Assembly (NCBI GenBank): GCA_028641055.1
Contig: CM054058.1
Location: 85,137,927-85,201,926 of the forward strand
Direction: 5' to 3'
Source: Alopecurus myosuroides
Taxonomy: Eukaryota; Streptophyta; Magnoliopsida; Poales; Poaceae
Length of the DNA: 64,000 nt
Shown piece by piece: positions 1-10,797 of this stretch (position 1 is the stretch's first letter; each line of letters starts with the position of its first letter). A model generated the notes under the pieces. That model was given only the letters and a program-made list of their open reading frames with translations. It did not search any database and had not been told where the DNA came from. The position numbers and the translations under genes are program-made.

Positions 1-2879
1 TAGCTCTCTGTGCGGTACAAAATGTTTCCAACCTTTTCTGTTTTAAATCTAAGTCCTTTTGAATTACAGATTGGTCCCTAAAACTAAAACCCTAATAACT
101 TTTATTTTATAATTCCAAATAACAAGAATAAAATATGTGCACTGCCCCAAATTCAATTATCTACCTATTGGTAACATTTGTTTTCTGTTTTGAATTTTCC
201 AAATGCATTCCAAATTTGAATTCAAACAATTCATTTGTAATTTGCTAAAATCCATAACTAATTCATACTTAATCCAAATAATGCAAATAAAATATGTTTC
301 CATGCTATTTCAAATAACCTATTCAAATATAAATTTTGTTTCATGGTTTGAATAATTAAAATTGCTTAAATAATTTAAACCTTGTTTAAATCATTTAGAT
401 TTGATAAAATCATAACTTGCTCAAATTAAATTATTTTTGAACATGCAAAATATGTTTTCAAACTAGAAAAGTATAAACTTTTCAAATGTGAATTTGAATT
501 TATGTTTTGAACAAATAAAATTCAAATAATATTCATACTTGTTTTAAACTCAATTAAAACTTGTTTAATCTTGTTTAATTCATAATAAATTCATCCTAAT
601 TCCTTTTTCCATAATTGAAACATGTAATCCATCTAAAATTTTGTGTACTTTCCAAATATGAATTTTGTTATTTGTTTTGAACACTTTAACTTGATGAAAA
701 CAACAATTGTGGGTGTGACACCTTTAAGTAACCAAAATTTCCAAACTTAACAAATAATTTCCAAACCTTGTAAATCTCATTTTCCACTTGCATCTATTGT
801 TGTTTTCTTCTTGTTATCATCATGCATGCATCATGCTAAACAACTTTCACATGATAATTAATTGTAGATCATTTGTTTCCACCCTAATGCATGGACCTTT
901 TCCATATGCAATCCAATTGCATATGGGTCCATTTAACTTGTGTTACCATGTCAACAATTCTATTTTGATGCATCCATTAAATTGACATGCATCATCCCAT
1001 GATTGTGCACTATGCCATGATATTGATTGTTTATCTTCCTGCATTGTTTGTTTGCTTCTTCTCGGATAGACGACGACGTTGAGACCGACGATCCTTACGA
1101 CACCCCTTCTGAGGATCTAGCTCAGTACCAGGCTACTGGGTTTGCAGGCAAGTTATCACTCACATGAACCACTGTGTTCCTTTCAACATCGGTTACCGAT
1201 ACTTTCCGTTGTCTATTTTGCTAGCCCTATGTATAGTTGTTTCTGTTACGAACCTATCACATGAATCCCTTAACCCTGATATTGCCTCACCCCCACTCCT
1301 ACAACCCCATTGTTTGAGCCAGTGTCTTACTAGTATGCTTAGGTTGTTTTGCTCGAGGCTGTTACCCGTTACTTTCTGTTACTATACTTCTATTATGTTC
1401 TGGGGGCTCGATATTAATCAATCAACCTGTTAATAATAATATGCTGATAAGGCACCGGCAGGAGGCCCTGTGTGGTTTTGAGGCCTGCTAGTGTCGACCC
1501 TAATAGGAAAAGGGTCTTGTCTACTGATCCATGATGAGCGCACTAACCGCATGTGGGAAGCGAGTATGGGCGCCCCCCTCAATTTGATTCGATTCGCATC
1601 TCGTCCAAATCGCCTCATTTAGTTCGTGTTTTCCATTTGCCGCATGCATGTTTTTGCGAGCCCAGCGCAGGGTGGAACTTTTGTAGTCGGCATATAGGGG
1701 GACACGGTCTTAGAGTGCTATGAGGGTCCCTTTTCTTCGGGGCTCGATTAGCCGTGCGCCCAAGGTGCTTTGGGCTTGATGCGAAGAAGAGTTGGGTTGT
1801 GTTGAGTACCCCGCTTGGTGGGAGGCATCCCATCTGGCGGGTTATTCTTACGTGTACGGCCAAATTGGTGCACCCCTGCAGGGATAAATCTTCTCGAGAA
1901 GCCGTGTTTTCCGCGGTTATGGTTGACTTGGTGAAAGTACTGGCTAACAAGTACTCAGAACAACTTACACCTAACTAATGATAACTTGACTAGTAATAGA
2001 CTTATTGACACAACAACTTGATCCATTACTCATTAATCCAACTGTGTGAGTTATCCTCGGATTGCTTCTTTGGATAAGGGGCGAGATCCAGGATGGGTTT
2101 GTTTGGTGGTAAACAATAGTTGGTTACTATACGCTATCTTATCTCCTTTCTGTTAGCCGGAAGTTGTAGTGTTTCTGTAGTTGGTTAGTGCAGCCAGTTG
2201 CAGCATCTTTCATATCCCCTTTCTTCCGTTGAACCCAAGGCATCTGTGCTTGGTGTTGACGGTCTACACTTTGGTGAACTGTGAGTCTTGCTTGCCAGTA
2301 CGTTGTTGTACTGACCCCTTTGGGGCTGTGGTTTCCGCAGACTACGCTTACGAGGATCCAGGTGACGGCTACTACGTGGAGTTTGACGAGGCTGCTGACG
2401 AGTAGATAGCGGACCCGGGCAGGATCCGAGACTACGTGGATGGGCTCCGTCTTTCTTTCATTTCCCGGCTTCTTAAGCCTATTTGGATTTGTCTGTACTC
2501 AGACCCTTTGAATGCTTCCGCTGAGATGTAATGATGTTATGTTGGGACATGTGTCCTCTGGATGATTGTATTTGCTATTCTCTGCCCTAGTGAGGGCCAA
2601 TTGCAACTTATTTCCATCTTTTGTGTCTTAGAGATATGTTGTGTTATCATTTTGTTCAACGCCGTTGACGTACCATGTGTGTATGGTATGAAGTACGTCA
2701 ATGGTAGTATCTTGATTTCTATGGGATAGTTTACATCGACGATGGATAGTAGAGTTTGGTTGTCGCACATAAGTGCTGGCCTACTCGTAAGAGGATGCGG
2801 GAGCAGATAAGCCCCGTAATCCATTCATCTACTATTCAGTTCGGCCCGATGAGTATCCTTTAGAAGTCAGGGTGCGACA
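1..2879 (+). mobile_element. Gypsy LTR, right-hand part (old LTR copy)
   Basis: The stretch ends at 2879 with GGGTGCGACA, the mirror image of the TGTCGCACCC start seen in several Triticeae Gypsy LTRs, so this is read as the right end of a long LTR whose left end is outside or decayed. The first 700 bases are very AT-rich. Two acidic coding-like patches (about 1070-1152 and 2338-2405) lie inside it; the second ends in a stop after an Asp/Glu/Tyr-rich peptide. No gag or pol is present. TG at 718 (TGTGACACC) could be a mutated LTR start, but no target-site duplication supports this. The family name is not established. Confidence 0.5.
891..932. repeat. Hairpin-forming inverted repeat inside the LTR
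   Basis: An 11-bp perfect arm, CCATATGCAAT at 902-912, pairs with ATTGCATATGG at 916-926 around a 3-nt loop. It is nested in an outer pair, ATGGAC (891-896) with GTCCAT (927-932). No function is known. Confidence 0.7.
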
Positions 2880-3351
2880 TCAGTCATTGTATCGTGCAGC
2901 TTACCAGGAGTGGTTCTTATTAACACATGGCAATAACTACCATTCCTACCTAGTTTAGCTAGCTTTCCTTTGCTTCCAGCTTTTGGTACAGTTTTTACAG
3001 CCTGCTGTAAAGTTATTATTTATGTTCAATGTCAAGAGAAGGCTGATCGCTTTACAGGTTCTTAGAACGTGTAATGTCTCAAAGGGGTTTTAATCGTTTA
3101 TCACTTCACAACTACGAGTAGATAATTCTTTCCGTATCTATAATACAATAGCGCGCGACTATGCCGTACTAATCCGCCCAGTAGCTTGTTTACGGATCAG
3201 CCAAGCCGAAGCGCCCTAGAGTAAGATCGATCGGAAGCAAAACACAAGGAGACAAATGCGGATGCGTTATTGCTACTTCCCATGAAGACAAATCAATTGT
3301 TTAGTCCCTTTTTCTTGAAAGGATACAATATAATATATATTATGTAAGTAA
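2880..3351. other. Interval without recognisable gene
   Basis: No open frame with family resemblance and no clear terminal repeats were seen. The stretch separates the end of the Gypsy LTR from the LINE-like fragment and ends in an AT-rich run around 3327-3350. Confidence 0.5.
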
Positions 3352-3425
3352 GACGTCTCATTAAAAACCTTCCAGTCCCGCTAGGTACCTGGTAAGAAAA
3401 AGAGTGTGTCCGTGAAACTTGCTGC
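3352..3425 (-). repeat. Short retroelement 3'-UTR-like remnant
   Basis: On the minus strand this segment contains GACTGGAAGGTTTTTAATG and closely resembles 24670-24731, which lies just after the pol stop of Gypsy element 1. Here it lies just after the stop of the RNase H fragment. It may be a common downstream motif of plant retroelements rather than proof of one family. Confidence 0.4.
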
Positions 3426-3432
3426 AGCCAAC

Positions 3433-3882
3433 TCAGAATATAGTTGCATCGTTTGTGAGCTGCTCAAGGATAAAATCTGGCGGATCCTCCAACCAAACAA
3501 CGGTCTGGGGTCCCTCCGCCCTACTAGCTAAAATATGAGCAGCTCGGTTACACTCTCTATGGCAATGACTAAACATCACGTGGGTAAAATTTCTACACAG
3601 AAACGAGCATTCTTCGAAGATGGCCGCCGCCGATCCAATGGATTTCCCTCCGTCTTGCATCATAGTGATAACATCCATGTAGTCGGAGTTTATGACAAGT
3701 TTATTGCACCCCACTCGGCCTGTAAAAATCAGTCCATCACGTAGAGCCCTTGCTTCAGCCATACTCGCATCCGCAATGGCAGTAATGCCACCGTTACTAG
3801 CAGAGACGAAAGAACCTCGATCATCCTGAATGATGGCCCCAGTTGCTCCCTTGGTATAGTCCATGTGAAACGATGCGTCCAC
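3433..3882 (-). pseudogene. LINE-type C-terminal RNase H domain, fragment
   Basis: About 149 codons resemble the RNase H-like domain (RVT_3 class) that ends plant non-LTR retrotransposon polyproteins. The frame opens with VDASF, then GAIIQDDRGSF, an AEARALRDGL helix, a INSDYMDVI strand and a HCHRECNRAAHILAS C-terminal helix, ending in a WLEDPPDFILEQL tail. The first Asp, the Glu of AEA and the SD strand fit RNase H acidic positions. No ATG or upstream reverse transcriptase is attached: the frame is cut at about 3915, so this is a truncated 3' end. A free-standing RNase H-like gene is possible but less likely in this setting. Confidence 0.7.
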
Positions 3883-3914
3883 ATAAGTCCTTTATTGCTA
3901 CATCCACACAACAA

Positions 3915-5000
3915 ATCAACCAGGTGCTATCTGTTTTTTTTTAACAAGAGATGGGCCACGAGGACCCGGATGCTGCATTTAGAAAGATCCAGGTAGCAGG
4001 AACAAATTGTGTGTTGGCCGTTTTACAACACTTGCCTTGAGATACCTAATATTTGAAGATAAGGCAACACAAACTCAAAAAGGACCCTAGAACGAAAATT
4101 AACAAAGCAATGAAGTCCTTGATCCTCTCCGCCACCGCTCGCCGGCGACCTCGAGGTGCGGATGCGGAGGTACGAGAGCAGGGCGCTCGGACGCTCTCCC
4201 AAACCAGCGACGAGCCAGTGCCACCAGCTGCCAAGAAGAAGGCGGGGACGAACCACTTGACTTCTCCTCGACGCCGAGCTCCGGGACAAGGCTCGAAATA
4301 CCTCCATGTTGGAGGAGATGAAAGGGTCGCCATCTCGGCCGAAGATCACGCAGGCAGCCATGGCCTCCGTGTGATGCGCTCGGAATTGCAGATTGCAGTT
4401 GAACTCGTGTCCTGCGGCGATGACTAGGAACAGAAGGGGGCATCAGCTACCTCCATGACCTTCGTGGCTAGTAGGCGATGGAATCCCCTCTACTTCGTCC
4501 ACCATCGAGGAACTAGCACCTTTAATCCCTAAGAGTAGGGGTTGACCTTCGAGCTTATGAGGGAGAATGGAGGTGGCGCCATCCATCCCTTCCTCCACTG
4601 GCTCCAACCATCGAAGCACGAGGAGAAGGAGAAGGAAGAGCACCGTCGCGACGGTGCGGCTCAGTCGCAACCGCCGTCAAATCCTCTGCGGCATAACACC
4701 AACCTGCACAAAGGCAAACGGAGATGAAGACCTACTTCTACTACCTAAACTACTGTTGTACATAGGGGGCTGGCACCCTATTTCATCTCCGCACCAACCG
4801 GTGTAGGCACCGGCGGCGGACTCTCAAGCGCAGGGGGAGCGGGAGAGAGGGGACGCGTATTTTCCTTATATGTTCTGTTTCATTGCTCTGCGAAATTAAT
4901 TCTATTGGTTTTCCTGTTGGCTTGTACTGCTTTGTGCATAAAATTAGCTGCTCATGGTTATCATGAAGTACCAGCTTTCGTTGCTGGATCGTGACACAAG
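3915..5000. other. GC-rich then AT-rich interval, unrecognised
   Basis: Several overlapping short open frames occur on both strands between 4023 and 4806. The most gene-like are on the minus strand, one starting MAACVIFGRDGDPF (4023-4361) and one with a hydrophobic leucine run (4443-4670). None resembles a family I know and all sit in one GC-rich patch, where long frames arise by chance. It could be the 5' part of a decayed retroelement. I assign no gene. Confidence 0.35.
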
Positions 5001-5947
5001 AGTTTTTTTTATGGCAAGTCAAGAATCGAGCATTGTTGGCGCAAGCCGATTATGAGGACGCACCAAATAGTTTTTTGTTTAAGGTGGAGTTTGTTGGATT
5101 ACAACCCGTCGGGATATAATGGATGTAGTATTGCTGCAATTATTTGAAGAACACAATTCAGTTATTAGAAAAAAATGTTATGGAGGTAATTTTAAGCATG
5201 TTGGTAGTCAGCATATACTCTTTACTCTTCAGAGATATTTGTTGTTATGCATGTGAAGGTTTTGTTCTGTTATTTATGTTCGCGATGAGGATCAGTTGTG
5301 GTCCAAGGAGATATGTGTCTGCTAGATACTACAACATTGGTACTTTTCATGTTCAAGTACAATTTAGTTGTCTTTGCTCTTTTAAGAGTGGTCTATTGTA
5401 GAGTTTAATCTCCAGTGCATGTTTAGAAGATTCCTTCATATGAGAGTTGTTTTACATGGACAGATTTTAACCATGTCATGGATTTTTCGGACGGCAGTTT
5501 TTTCGTGTACGTGATACGCTTCGTACCGGATGCTCTTTTATGAGTATTGTTTGCCGAGGTTTATGCTTTCTATTTTGTAGCACGTTGAGATTCTATGAGA
5601 TGAGTTCTTCACAATGTTATGTGCATTGTTGCACTATGAGCTATGCGCTCGTTCAAGCACCACGGTAGATATGATGACTTATGTCATTTGATGATTGAGC
5701 AGTTTCAGTTTTTAAGGTCAGTGACACAGACTCAGACATTCATTGGGAGACCCCAAATTTCATATGTCTGCTTTGTTGACAGCTGTGCTATTTTATGGAC
5801 GACCAACTATTGATCTGCTCGATCTGACTTTATGAGAAGTTTGTTGGTCTATGGACGTTTCAAGGCACAAGGTTTACTTGTGATGACTTTAATTGAGGAG
5901 TTGATGCTATCTATGATTATTGTAAGGGATTTCGTCTCAAGGTGGAG
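5001..5947 (+). mobile_element. 3' internal region of a Copia-like element (non-coding)
   Basis: This AT-rich stretch has no long frame and ends in CAAGGTGGAG, the polypurine tract typical of Triticeae Copia elements, directly before a TG...CA LTR. A similar AAGGTGGAG followed by TGTTGG occurs at 5081-5097, so the region may contain two generations of Copia ends. No pol remains. Confidence 0.45.
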
Positions 5948-6316
5948 TGTTATTTTATTGTGTTCCGAATCTCGTACAACTATTGTATTATAGATGGAGT
6001 CCTATCATACTAAGGCAAGACAACCGTGCTAAACATAGAATGTCTACAACTCTGTTTCATGTCCGCCAAGAAACAGAGTTGTTTGCCTCAATATATAATA
6101 CGAGGTAGTCATAGAATAGATTGTGAGATCAAGAGAGAGAGAGATCCACCATATTAGCACGTAGAGGGTTTGTCCTCTCGTGTATTGTAATACTCCTCCC
6201 AATTATAGTGATACGCCGTCGTGTGTTCCGTGGGTTTTCCCCGCAAGGGTTTTTCACGTAAAAATTCGTGTTCTTGTTCTGGTTTGATATACTTTTTGCT
6301 GCGCCGTTTTGTAACA
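5948..6316 (+). mobile_element. Copia-type LTR (369 bp)
   Basis: The LTR begins TGTTA and ends TAACA, a 5-bp terminal inverted repeat, and follows a polypurine tract at 5938-5947. It contains a TATA-like TATATAATAC around 6091 and a purine run AGAGAGAGAGAG near 6132. Inside it, ACAACTCTGTTTC (6046-6058) pairs with GAAACAGAGTTGT (6070-6082), a 13-bp hairpin with an 11-nt loop. The partner LTR was not found in the window. Confidence 0.55.
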
Positions 6317-6362
6317 CTCACGCCATCGAAGTGGACCAAGAAGGCACATACCCAGACACCAC

Positions 6363-7434
6363 ATGGCAGAACACCAGAAACTTGTGGTCAATTACTTTTG
6401 TGAGAAGCCTCTCTACACCCCTGAGATGTTCAGCGGAAGGTTTTTCATGGGTAAACCAATATTCCGACGACTTGTAGTTTCCCTAAGCAACTGGTCTCCC
6501 TATTTTAATGATAAAGTATATGACATTAATTGTGAGGGTCTCCTGCCGCTCCAAAAGTGTACCGGAGCGATGTCTATGCTTGCCTATGAGACAACAGGTG
6601 ACCAGCTTGATGAGGTACTAATACTCGGAGCAAGCACATCATTGGATTGCTTGAGTGGATTTGCGCAAGGCGGCGTTGAGGTGTTCGGTGGTGAATTTTT
6701 GCGCCTCCCTGATGGTGAAGAAATTCTCCGTCTTCTGTAAATTGGACATGCTCGTGGCTTCCCTAACATGTTAGGAAGTATTGATTGAGGTATGTTCACA
6801 CGTGGCGATCACGGAGTTCCTACTATGATACTTGAAGCCGTTGCTTCACATGATCTCCTGATATAGCATCCTTATTTCGGAGTTTTTGGGTCAAACAATG
6901 ACAAAAAAAAGTTTTCAATATGTCACCATTGTTCGTAAATACTTTGAGAGGCTTCAAGGGTTCAAAGGAGTGTTAATGGGAGGCAATATGACACGGGTTA
7001 TTACCTTGCTGAGGATGTACCCCGAATGGGCTTCATTTGTCAAAGATTCCTCAAAATGATAAGAAAAAATTGTTTGCAATGCATCAAGAAGGGACAAGGA
7101 AGGATGTTGAGCGAGCATTCGCAGCACGACAACCTTGGTTTAGCATTATAAATCGCTTTAATTTTTTTGGAAACATATAGCCATTGGAACAATAATCCAA
7201 GTACGTGTCATACTTCATAATATGATAGTTGAGGATGAACGGAAACCGTTTAACATTCCCTTGGACCTAAACCGGAACCCGGAGATATCAAATGTTCTAC
7301 CACCCGCAGTCGTGCAATGTGCTCACCCCATCTTCGAAGATGTCCTGCGGAGAAATGACACCATTCGTGACCGGGCGACACAACTCAAGTAGGACTTAGT
7401 CGAGAATATTTGGGATCTCTTTGCTAAGAAATAA
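6363..7434 (+). pseudogene. PIF/Harbinger transposase (HARBI1-like), broken
   Basis: The reading runs through the landmarks of the grass HARBI1-like DDE transposase in order: FRRLVVSLSNWSPYF, LLPLQKCTGAMSMLAYE, DQLDEVLILGASTSLDCL, VFGGEFLR, GFPNMLGSID, HGVPTMILEAVASHD, GVFGSNND, a LFAMHQEGTRKDVERAF block and VILHNMIVEDER, ending in ENIWDLFAKK and TAA at 7434. Stops interrupt the frame at 6738-6740, 6786-6788, about 6863 and later. Frameshifts and gaps occur around 6900-7050, where the region between the first and last catalytic acids is shortened. The partner Myb-like ORF of this superfamily was not found. This is certainly a dead copy; it could be the core of the element whose 3' terminus is at 7831-7849. 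Confidence 0.85.
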
Positions 7435-7830
7435 TAATTAAAACCATTGCTTTTGAGTCAGTTTTACTAGACAATTCATAAGTATATACCTTTTATATAA
7501 GGGACGATATGGTTAAATTCATCTACTCCATGCATGACTTGTTGACCGACCCTTTAAAATATTTGTTTGATGTTTTTCAGTAATGTAGAGGTTTTGTATT
7601 TATATATTCCACCTGCTAAAGAACCATTTTTATTAATGTAGTGGACCAAACCTAATATTTTTTAGAACCACGTAACACAAACTAGTTTACAGAAATGTTA
7701 TTTATTCTTGATCCCTATATTTTTTGCACCCGTTAAGAGTGCTAGAGATAACACTAAGCAATAAGCATTGTACAGTATTTTTTTTTGCCTTCTCGTGCTG
7801 ACTTGGAAGGTCCAAGGGAAGACTGCTTTC
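7435..7830. other. Non-coding tail of the Harbinger-like element
   Basis: AT-rich, with no coding frame. It lies between the transposase stop and a probable terminal inverted repeat. Nothing else is recognised. Confidence 0.4.
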
Positions 7831-7852
7831 TCCAACACTGTACATGCCCTAA
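7831..7852 (+). mobile_element. Probable PIF/Harbinger 3' terminal repeat and TSD
   Basis: Read on the minus strand, 7849-7831 is GGGCATGTACAGTGTTGGA, similar to GGGC-type Harbinger termini. It is followed on the plus strand by TAA (7850-7852), which fits the 3-bp TTA/TAA target duplication of this superfamily. The 5' partner was not found, perhaps lost when the Copia element entered. Confidence 0.4.
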
Positions 7853-7889
7853 AAGGAGATCAGACATCCGAAAAACTAAATAAACGACC

Positions 7890-8140
7890 ACTCTGATCTA
7901 TCGAGATGAGCACCGACAATTATAGAGACCTTTTCCCTAACTTTCTGTGTAAGAACAGCTGCCGACATCTCCTTGTACTAAAAAATTCGCCGTTCCTTAC
8001 AGATGTGCCAAACATTATAGCAGGCAAGAACGACAGCTTCACTTCTTTGGGCTTTAGGAGCGCAACTCTGAATCCTGTTCCACCAAGTCCTGTAGAATTT
8101 TGGAGGCTCCTTTTAGAAGCTTTTCTAACACAATTATAGA
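7890..8140 (-). pseudogene. LINE-like coding scrap
   Basis: On the minus strand, frames joined by a shift read a weak match to the stretch before the RNase H domain of plant LINEs, including KAQRSEAVVLACYNVWHI followed by a KER-like patch. No reverse transcriptase motif is present. Opposite-strand frame 7906-8139 is taken as a shadow. Confidence 0.35.
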
Positions 8141-8290
8141 GGACATATTTTTAGAGAATCGGCTAGAGTTGCTCCAAGTACAGAAAGAAAATTATAGTTA
8201 CTAGGTTGTTAATTAACTGGACTAGCTAGCTAGCCGCATAAGAGGTACATGAGTGCACACAAGCACCGATTAAAACCAGCACGGCATTGT

Positions 8291-8702
8291 AAAAGGTCTA
8301 CCCAACTCGCAGCCAGTTGGGTTCAAGACTCAACTTTAAATATCACTGTGTTCGGGACCAAGCTCAAATATCGTTAAAAAAGTTACACGCTATTCGGTTC
8401 ATGGAAAAAGATACACGACATTCTTTGGCAAAAAAGAAAATACACCTTTCTGAAGCAGCACTAGACAATTAAGTTTTCTAGCAAGAGATCAGAAAAGGTC
8501 TACCCAACTCCCAGCTAGCTGGATTCAAGACCTAGCTAACTAAAATATCAGAGTGTTCGAGAGTCGAGACCAAACTCAAATATCATAAAGAAAAGGTAAA
8601 GCATCATTCCGTTTATACAAAAGATACATGACATTCTGTTGGGAAAAAAAAAATACATCATTTACCATTGCGAAGGAGCACTGCAAAATTAATGTTTCTA
8701 GT
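8291..8702. repeat. Diverged tandem duplication of the F-box gene 3' flank
   Basis: Two units, about 8291-8484 and 8493-8702, begin AAAAGGTCTACCCAACTC and share the order of motifs down to a TTTCTAG that, in the second unit, overlaps the F-box stop codon. They differ at roughly a quarter of positions. The first unit looks like a copied 3' end that includes a decayed end of the coding region. Confidence 0.6.
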
Positions 8703-9828
8703 GCCCATCGGCCAACGAATGTGAGAACAAAGGAACATATGAAAGATAAGGACTCTTGCAGTCACATCCAAGATCACTTATAAAATGCAGCTCCCTTGAA
8801 TCCATTTCGTATGACATTAGTTCTGTCCCTGATTTATAATGGTTATGAAAGCTTGTAAGTAGTATAAATATTACATTGGATTCTGGGTGGATGATAACTT
8901 TGTACTCCCGTTCATAAGGTGAATCCTCTGCTCCAAACAACTGCAACTCGCTGACATTGTGCTTCAAGGTCCATTTTCCAGTATTAGAATCTTCGAGAAC
9001 CCAGATTGATAGTTCTGAATCCCTACAATTAGCCAAATATAATTGTCCCTGTGATACATAAACATCAGGAACAAACCATGGAGCTGGCCTAGGAATAGGA
9101 ATGACCCTGCAATCTCCCTCCAAGTTGATGGTGGCAAGAATCTCATAGGTAGATAAATACAGCTCCCCTCTGAAAAATGCGCTACCTGAAATTTTTCCTA
9201 TATCTATTGGGCAGTTCCAATCGCTCTTATGTGTCCAAACTCCAGATTTGGATGAGTAGATCCCTAATGATTTGCGGTGTGTGCCAGCACCCTGCATATT
9301 CATAACATCCGTCCGTGCAAACTCAAACACATGGAAGTGAGACGAGACGACCGGGTCAAACGCGAGACGAGCGTCCCGCAACTTGCTGGAAGTGCCAGGC
9401 ACGGCCACCCATTTCTTAGTGGCCGGATTGCCGTGATAGTGGAAGTGCCGTCGTCGGCAGAGGAGGAGGCCATTGCAGCAGTCCAACATGTCAATGTGAA
9501 TCTCACCAAGCTTGTATTTGGGCAGGAACGAGAGGGAGGGGTCAATGTCAGGGCACCAGTTCCCTGCTAAGCTTTGGTAGTGACGGTCCATAACTAGGCG
9601 ACACAGCCTGCCGGTTTTGTAGAAGAAGCCGGCCAGGGTGGACCGGGGCAGCTTGTTGCGGTGGTCGGGGTGGGAGACCACGTCGCGCCATCGCCTGCAG
9701 ACGGACTTGCAGCAACAGGTGGATTTGAAGGGCAGGCGCGAGATGATCTCGACGAGGAGGTCATCTGAGAGCTCGGAGAACGGGCTCCTCTCCGTCTCCC
9801 TCTTCTTCTTGGAGCCCCGTGTCTCCAT
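8698..9828 (-). CDS. F-box protein with FBA-type C-terminal region, copy 1
   Basis: The 376-aa frame is uninterrupted and has no intron. Residues about 15-60 form an F-box: PFSELSDDLLVEIISRLPFK, then a Cys-rich STCCCKSVCRRWRDVVSHPD, the surface that would bind SKP1 in an SCF ubiquitin ligase. The rest matches the plant F-box-associated beta-propeller layout of the At5g07610-like class: DPSLSFLP, LLDCCNGLLLCR, NPATKKWV, LAFDPVVSSHFHVFEF, IYSSKSGVWTH, SVWVLED-like SIWVLED, WTLKHNVSELQLFG, and a final SPYLSYVPLFSHSLADGH. ATG at 9828 is the first in-frame start before the F-box. The substrate is unknown. The first 204 residues equal copy 2; eight substitutions follow. It is probably a functional gene, but expression cannot be judged here. 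Confidence 0.88.
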   Translation of the reverse strand: METRGSKKKRETERSPFSELSDDLLVEIISRLPFKSTCCCKSVCRRWRDVVSHPDHRNKLPRSTLAGFFYKTGRLCRLVMDRHYQSLAGNWCPDIDPSLSFLPKYKLGEIHIDMLDCCNGLLLCRRRHFHYHGNPATKKWVAVPGTSSKLRDARLAFDPVVSSHFHVFEFARTDVMNMQGAGTHRKSLGIYSSKSGVWTHKSDWNCPIDIGKISGSAFFRGELYLSTYEILATINLEGDCRVIPIPRPAPWFVPDVYVSQGQLYLANCRDSELSIWVLEDSNTGKWTLKHNVSELQLFGAEDSPYEREYKVIIHPESNVIFILLTSFHNHYKSGTELMSYEMDSRELHFISDLGCDCKSPYLSYVPLFSHSLADGH

Positions 9829-10797
9829 CGCCTGCAGATCGGGATAGAGGAGGGATAAGAGACTCGTCCACCGGCGTTAGCAAGCCCAGCTTGGACGCGA
9901 ACTGCGAACGGCCAGGTAGGGTTCGCGTGCGAGGCGGCGGTGGACTGGAAAGACGATCGAGCAAGGGTGGAGGTATCTGGGATAGAGAAAGGCTTATTAT
10001 CCGTGGGCCTAGCCGAACGAACTTTTAGGTTGCCCGCTAGCTGCGCGAGCGCCTAGTTTTTGGACCGACTTGTGTGTATGTAGGCCTATTTAGCACTATT
10101 TTGATTTTTTTTTGTCCAGTTTTCATGTCACAACATTTTTTACTAGCCCAACATAACAACTATGTGCAGTATAATGTACGCTAAGTGTTTTTTCCATGTC
10201 GATCAACATTGCGTATGTCTTTAAATTTTGTAACAATGTCGCATGTATTTTGTTGAGAAAATACAAACAGATGTTGCAATGTTTTTCTGAATATTTTTTC
10301 TGAAAATAAATATGTTTTATATAATTCATTTGAAATAATGTGTTTTATTACTCCTTCACATGTTGTAAACATGTGATTTTTTTATTTTTTGTTGAAATAG
10401 CTGATGATTTTTGTCGCAACTGAATTAGCGGCAAATGATTTCGTTGCTTACCAACGTTTAGTTCATTTAAATAATTTTTTTTGTTGCAATAAGTTGTAGT
10501 TTTTGTTAAAATAATTGATGATTTTTGTTTCAAACGAATCTCGAGCAACAACCATCCCACATTTTAAATTGAAAAACACATGTGTTTTGTTGTAATAGTT
10601 TGTGATTTTTGTAGAATTTATTAGCTTTGCAAAGCTATCTAGAGCAAAAAAAATGTTGTGTAGCTATTTTTGTTTCGTATTACTAGTTTTTTAGATGCAA
10701 CTATTTGTTACAATATTACATTTTTGATACATGGACGAGTTTTTTTTGTTGCGATAATCGTAAAATTGTTGGAATACTGAGAGAAATCACCGCAATG
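9829..10797. other. Upstream region of F-box copy 1
   Basis: It holds a GC-rich stretch up to about 10040, probably the 5' UTR and promoter of the minus-strand gene. A long AT-rich stretch follows, with repeated TTTTGTTG and TTGCAAC words and no coding frame. The AT-rich part looks repeat-derived, but no terminal repeats were recognised. It belongs to the duplicated block. Confidence 0.5.

Larger units (their letters stand above)
8369..10797. repeat. Segmental duplication, copy A (2.43 kb)
   Basis: From TATCGTTAAAAAAGTTACAC at 8369 to CACCGCAATG at 10797 the sequence matches 12592-14965 nearly base for base. The block contains one F-box gene, its 3' flank and about 970 bp of upstream DNA. 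Small indels differ, for example in poly-A and poly-T runs and a deletion in copy B near the counterpart of 10480-10520. The left side continues into unique sequence here, whereas copy B is cut there by a Helitron end. Confidence 0.9.

Noticed and set aside
788..1433. Two plus-strand ORFs in the first LTR (65 and 89 codons)
   Set aside because: No family resemblance; they lie in AT-rich LTR sequence and match chance expectation.
4023..4806. Overlapping ORFs on both strands as real genes
   Set aside because: They overlap in one GC-rich patch in several frames without any recognisable domain.
9277..9847. Plus-strand ORFs opposite F-box copies 1 and 2
   Set aside because: They are shadows of the minus-strand coding sequence; their identity in both copies merely reflects the duplication.
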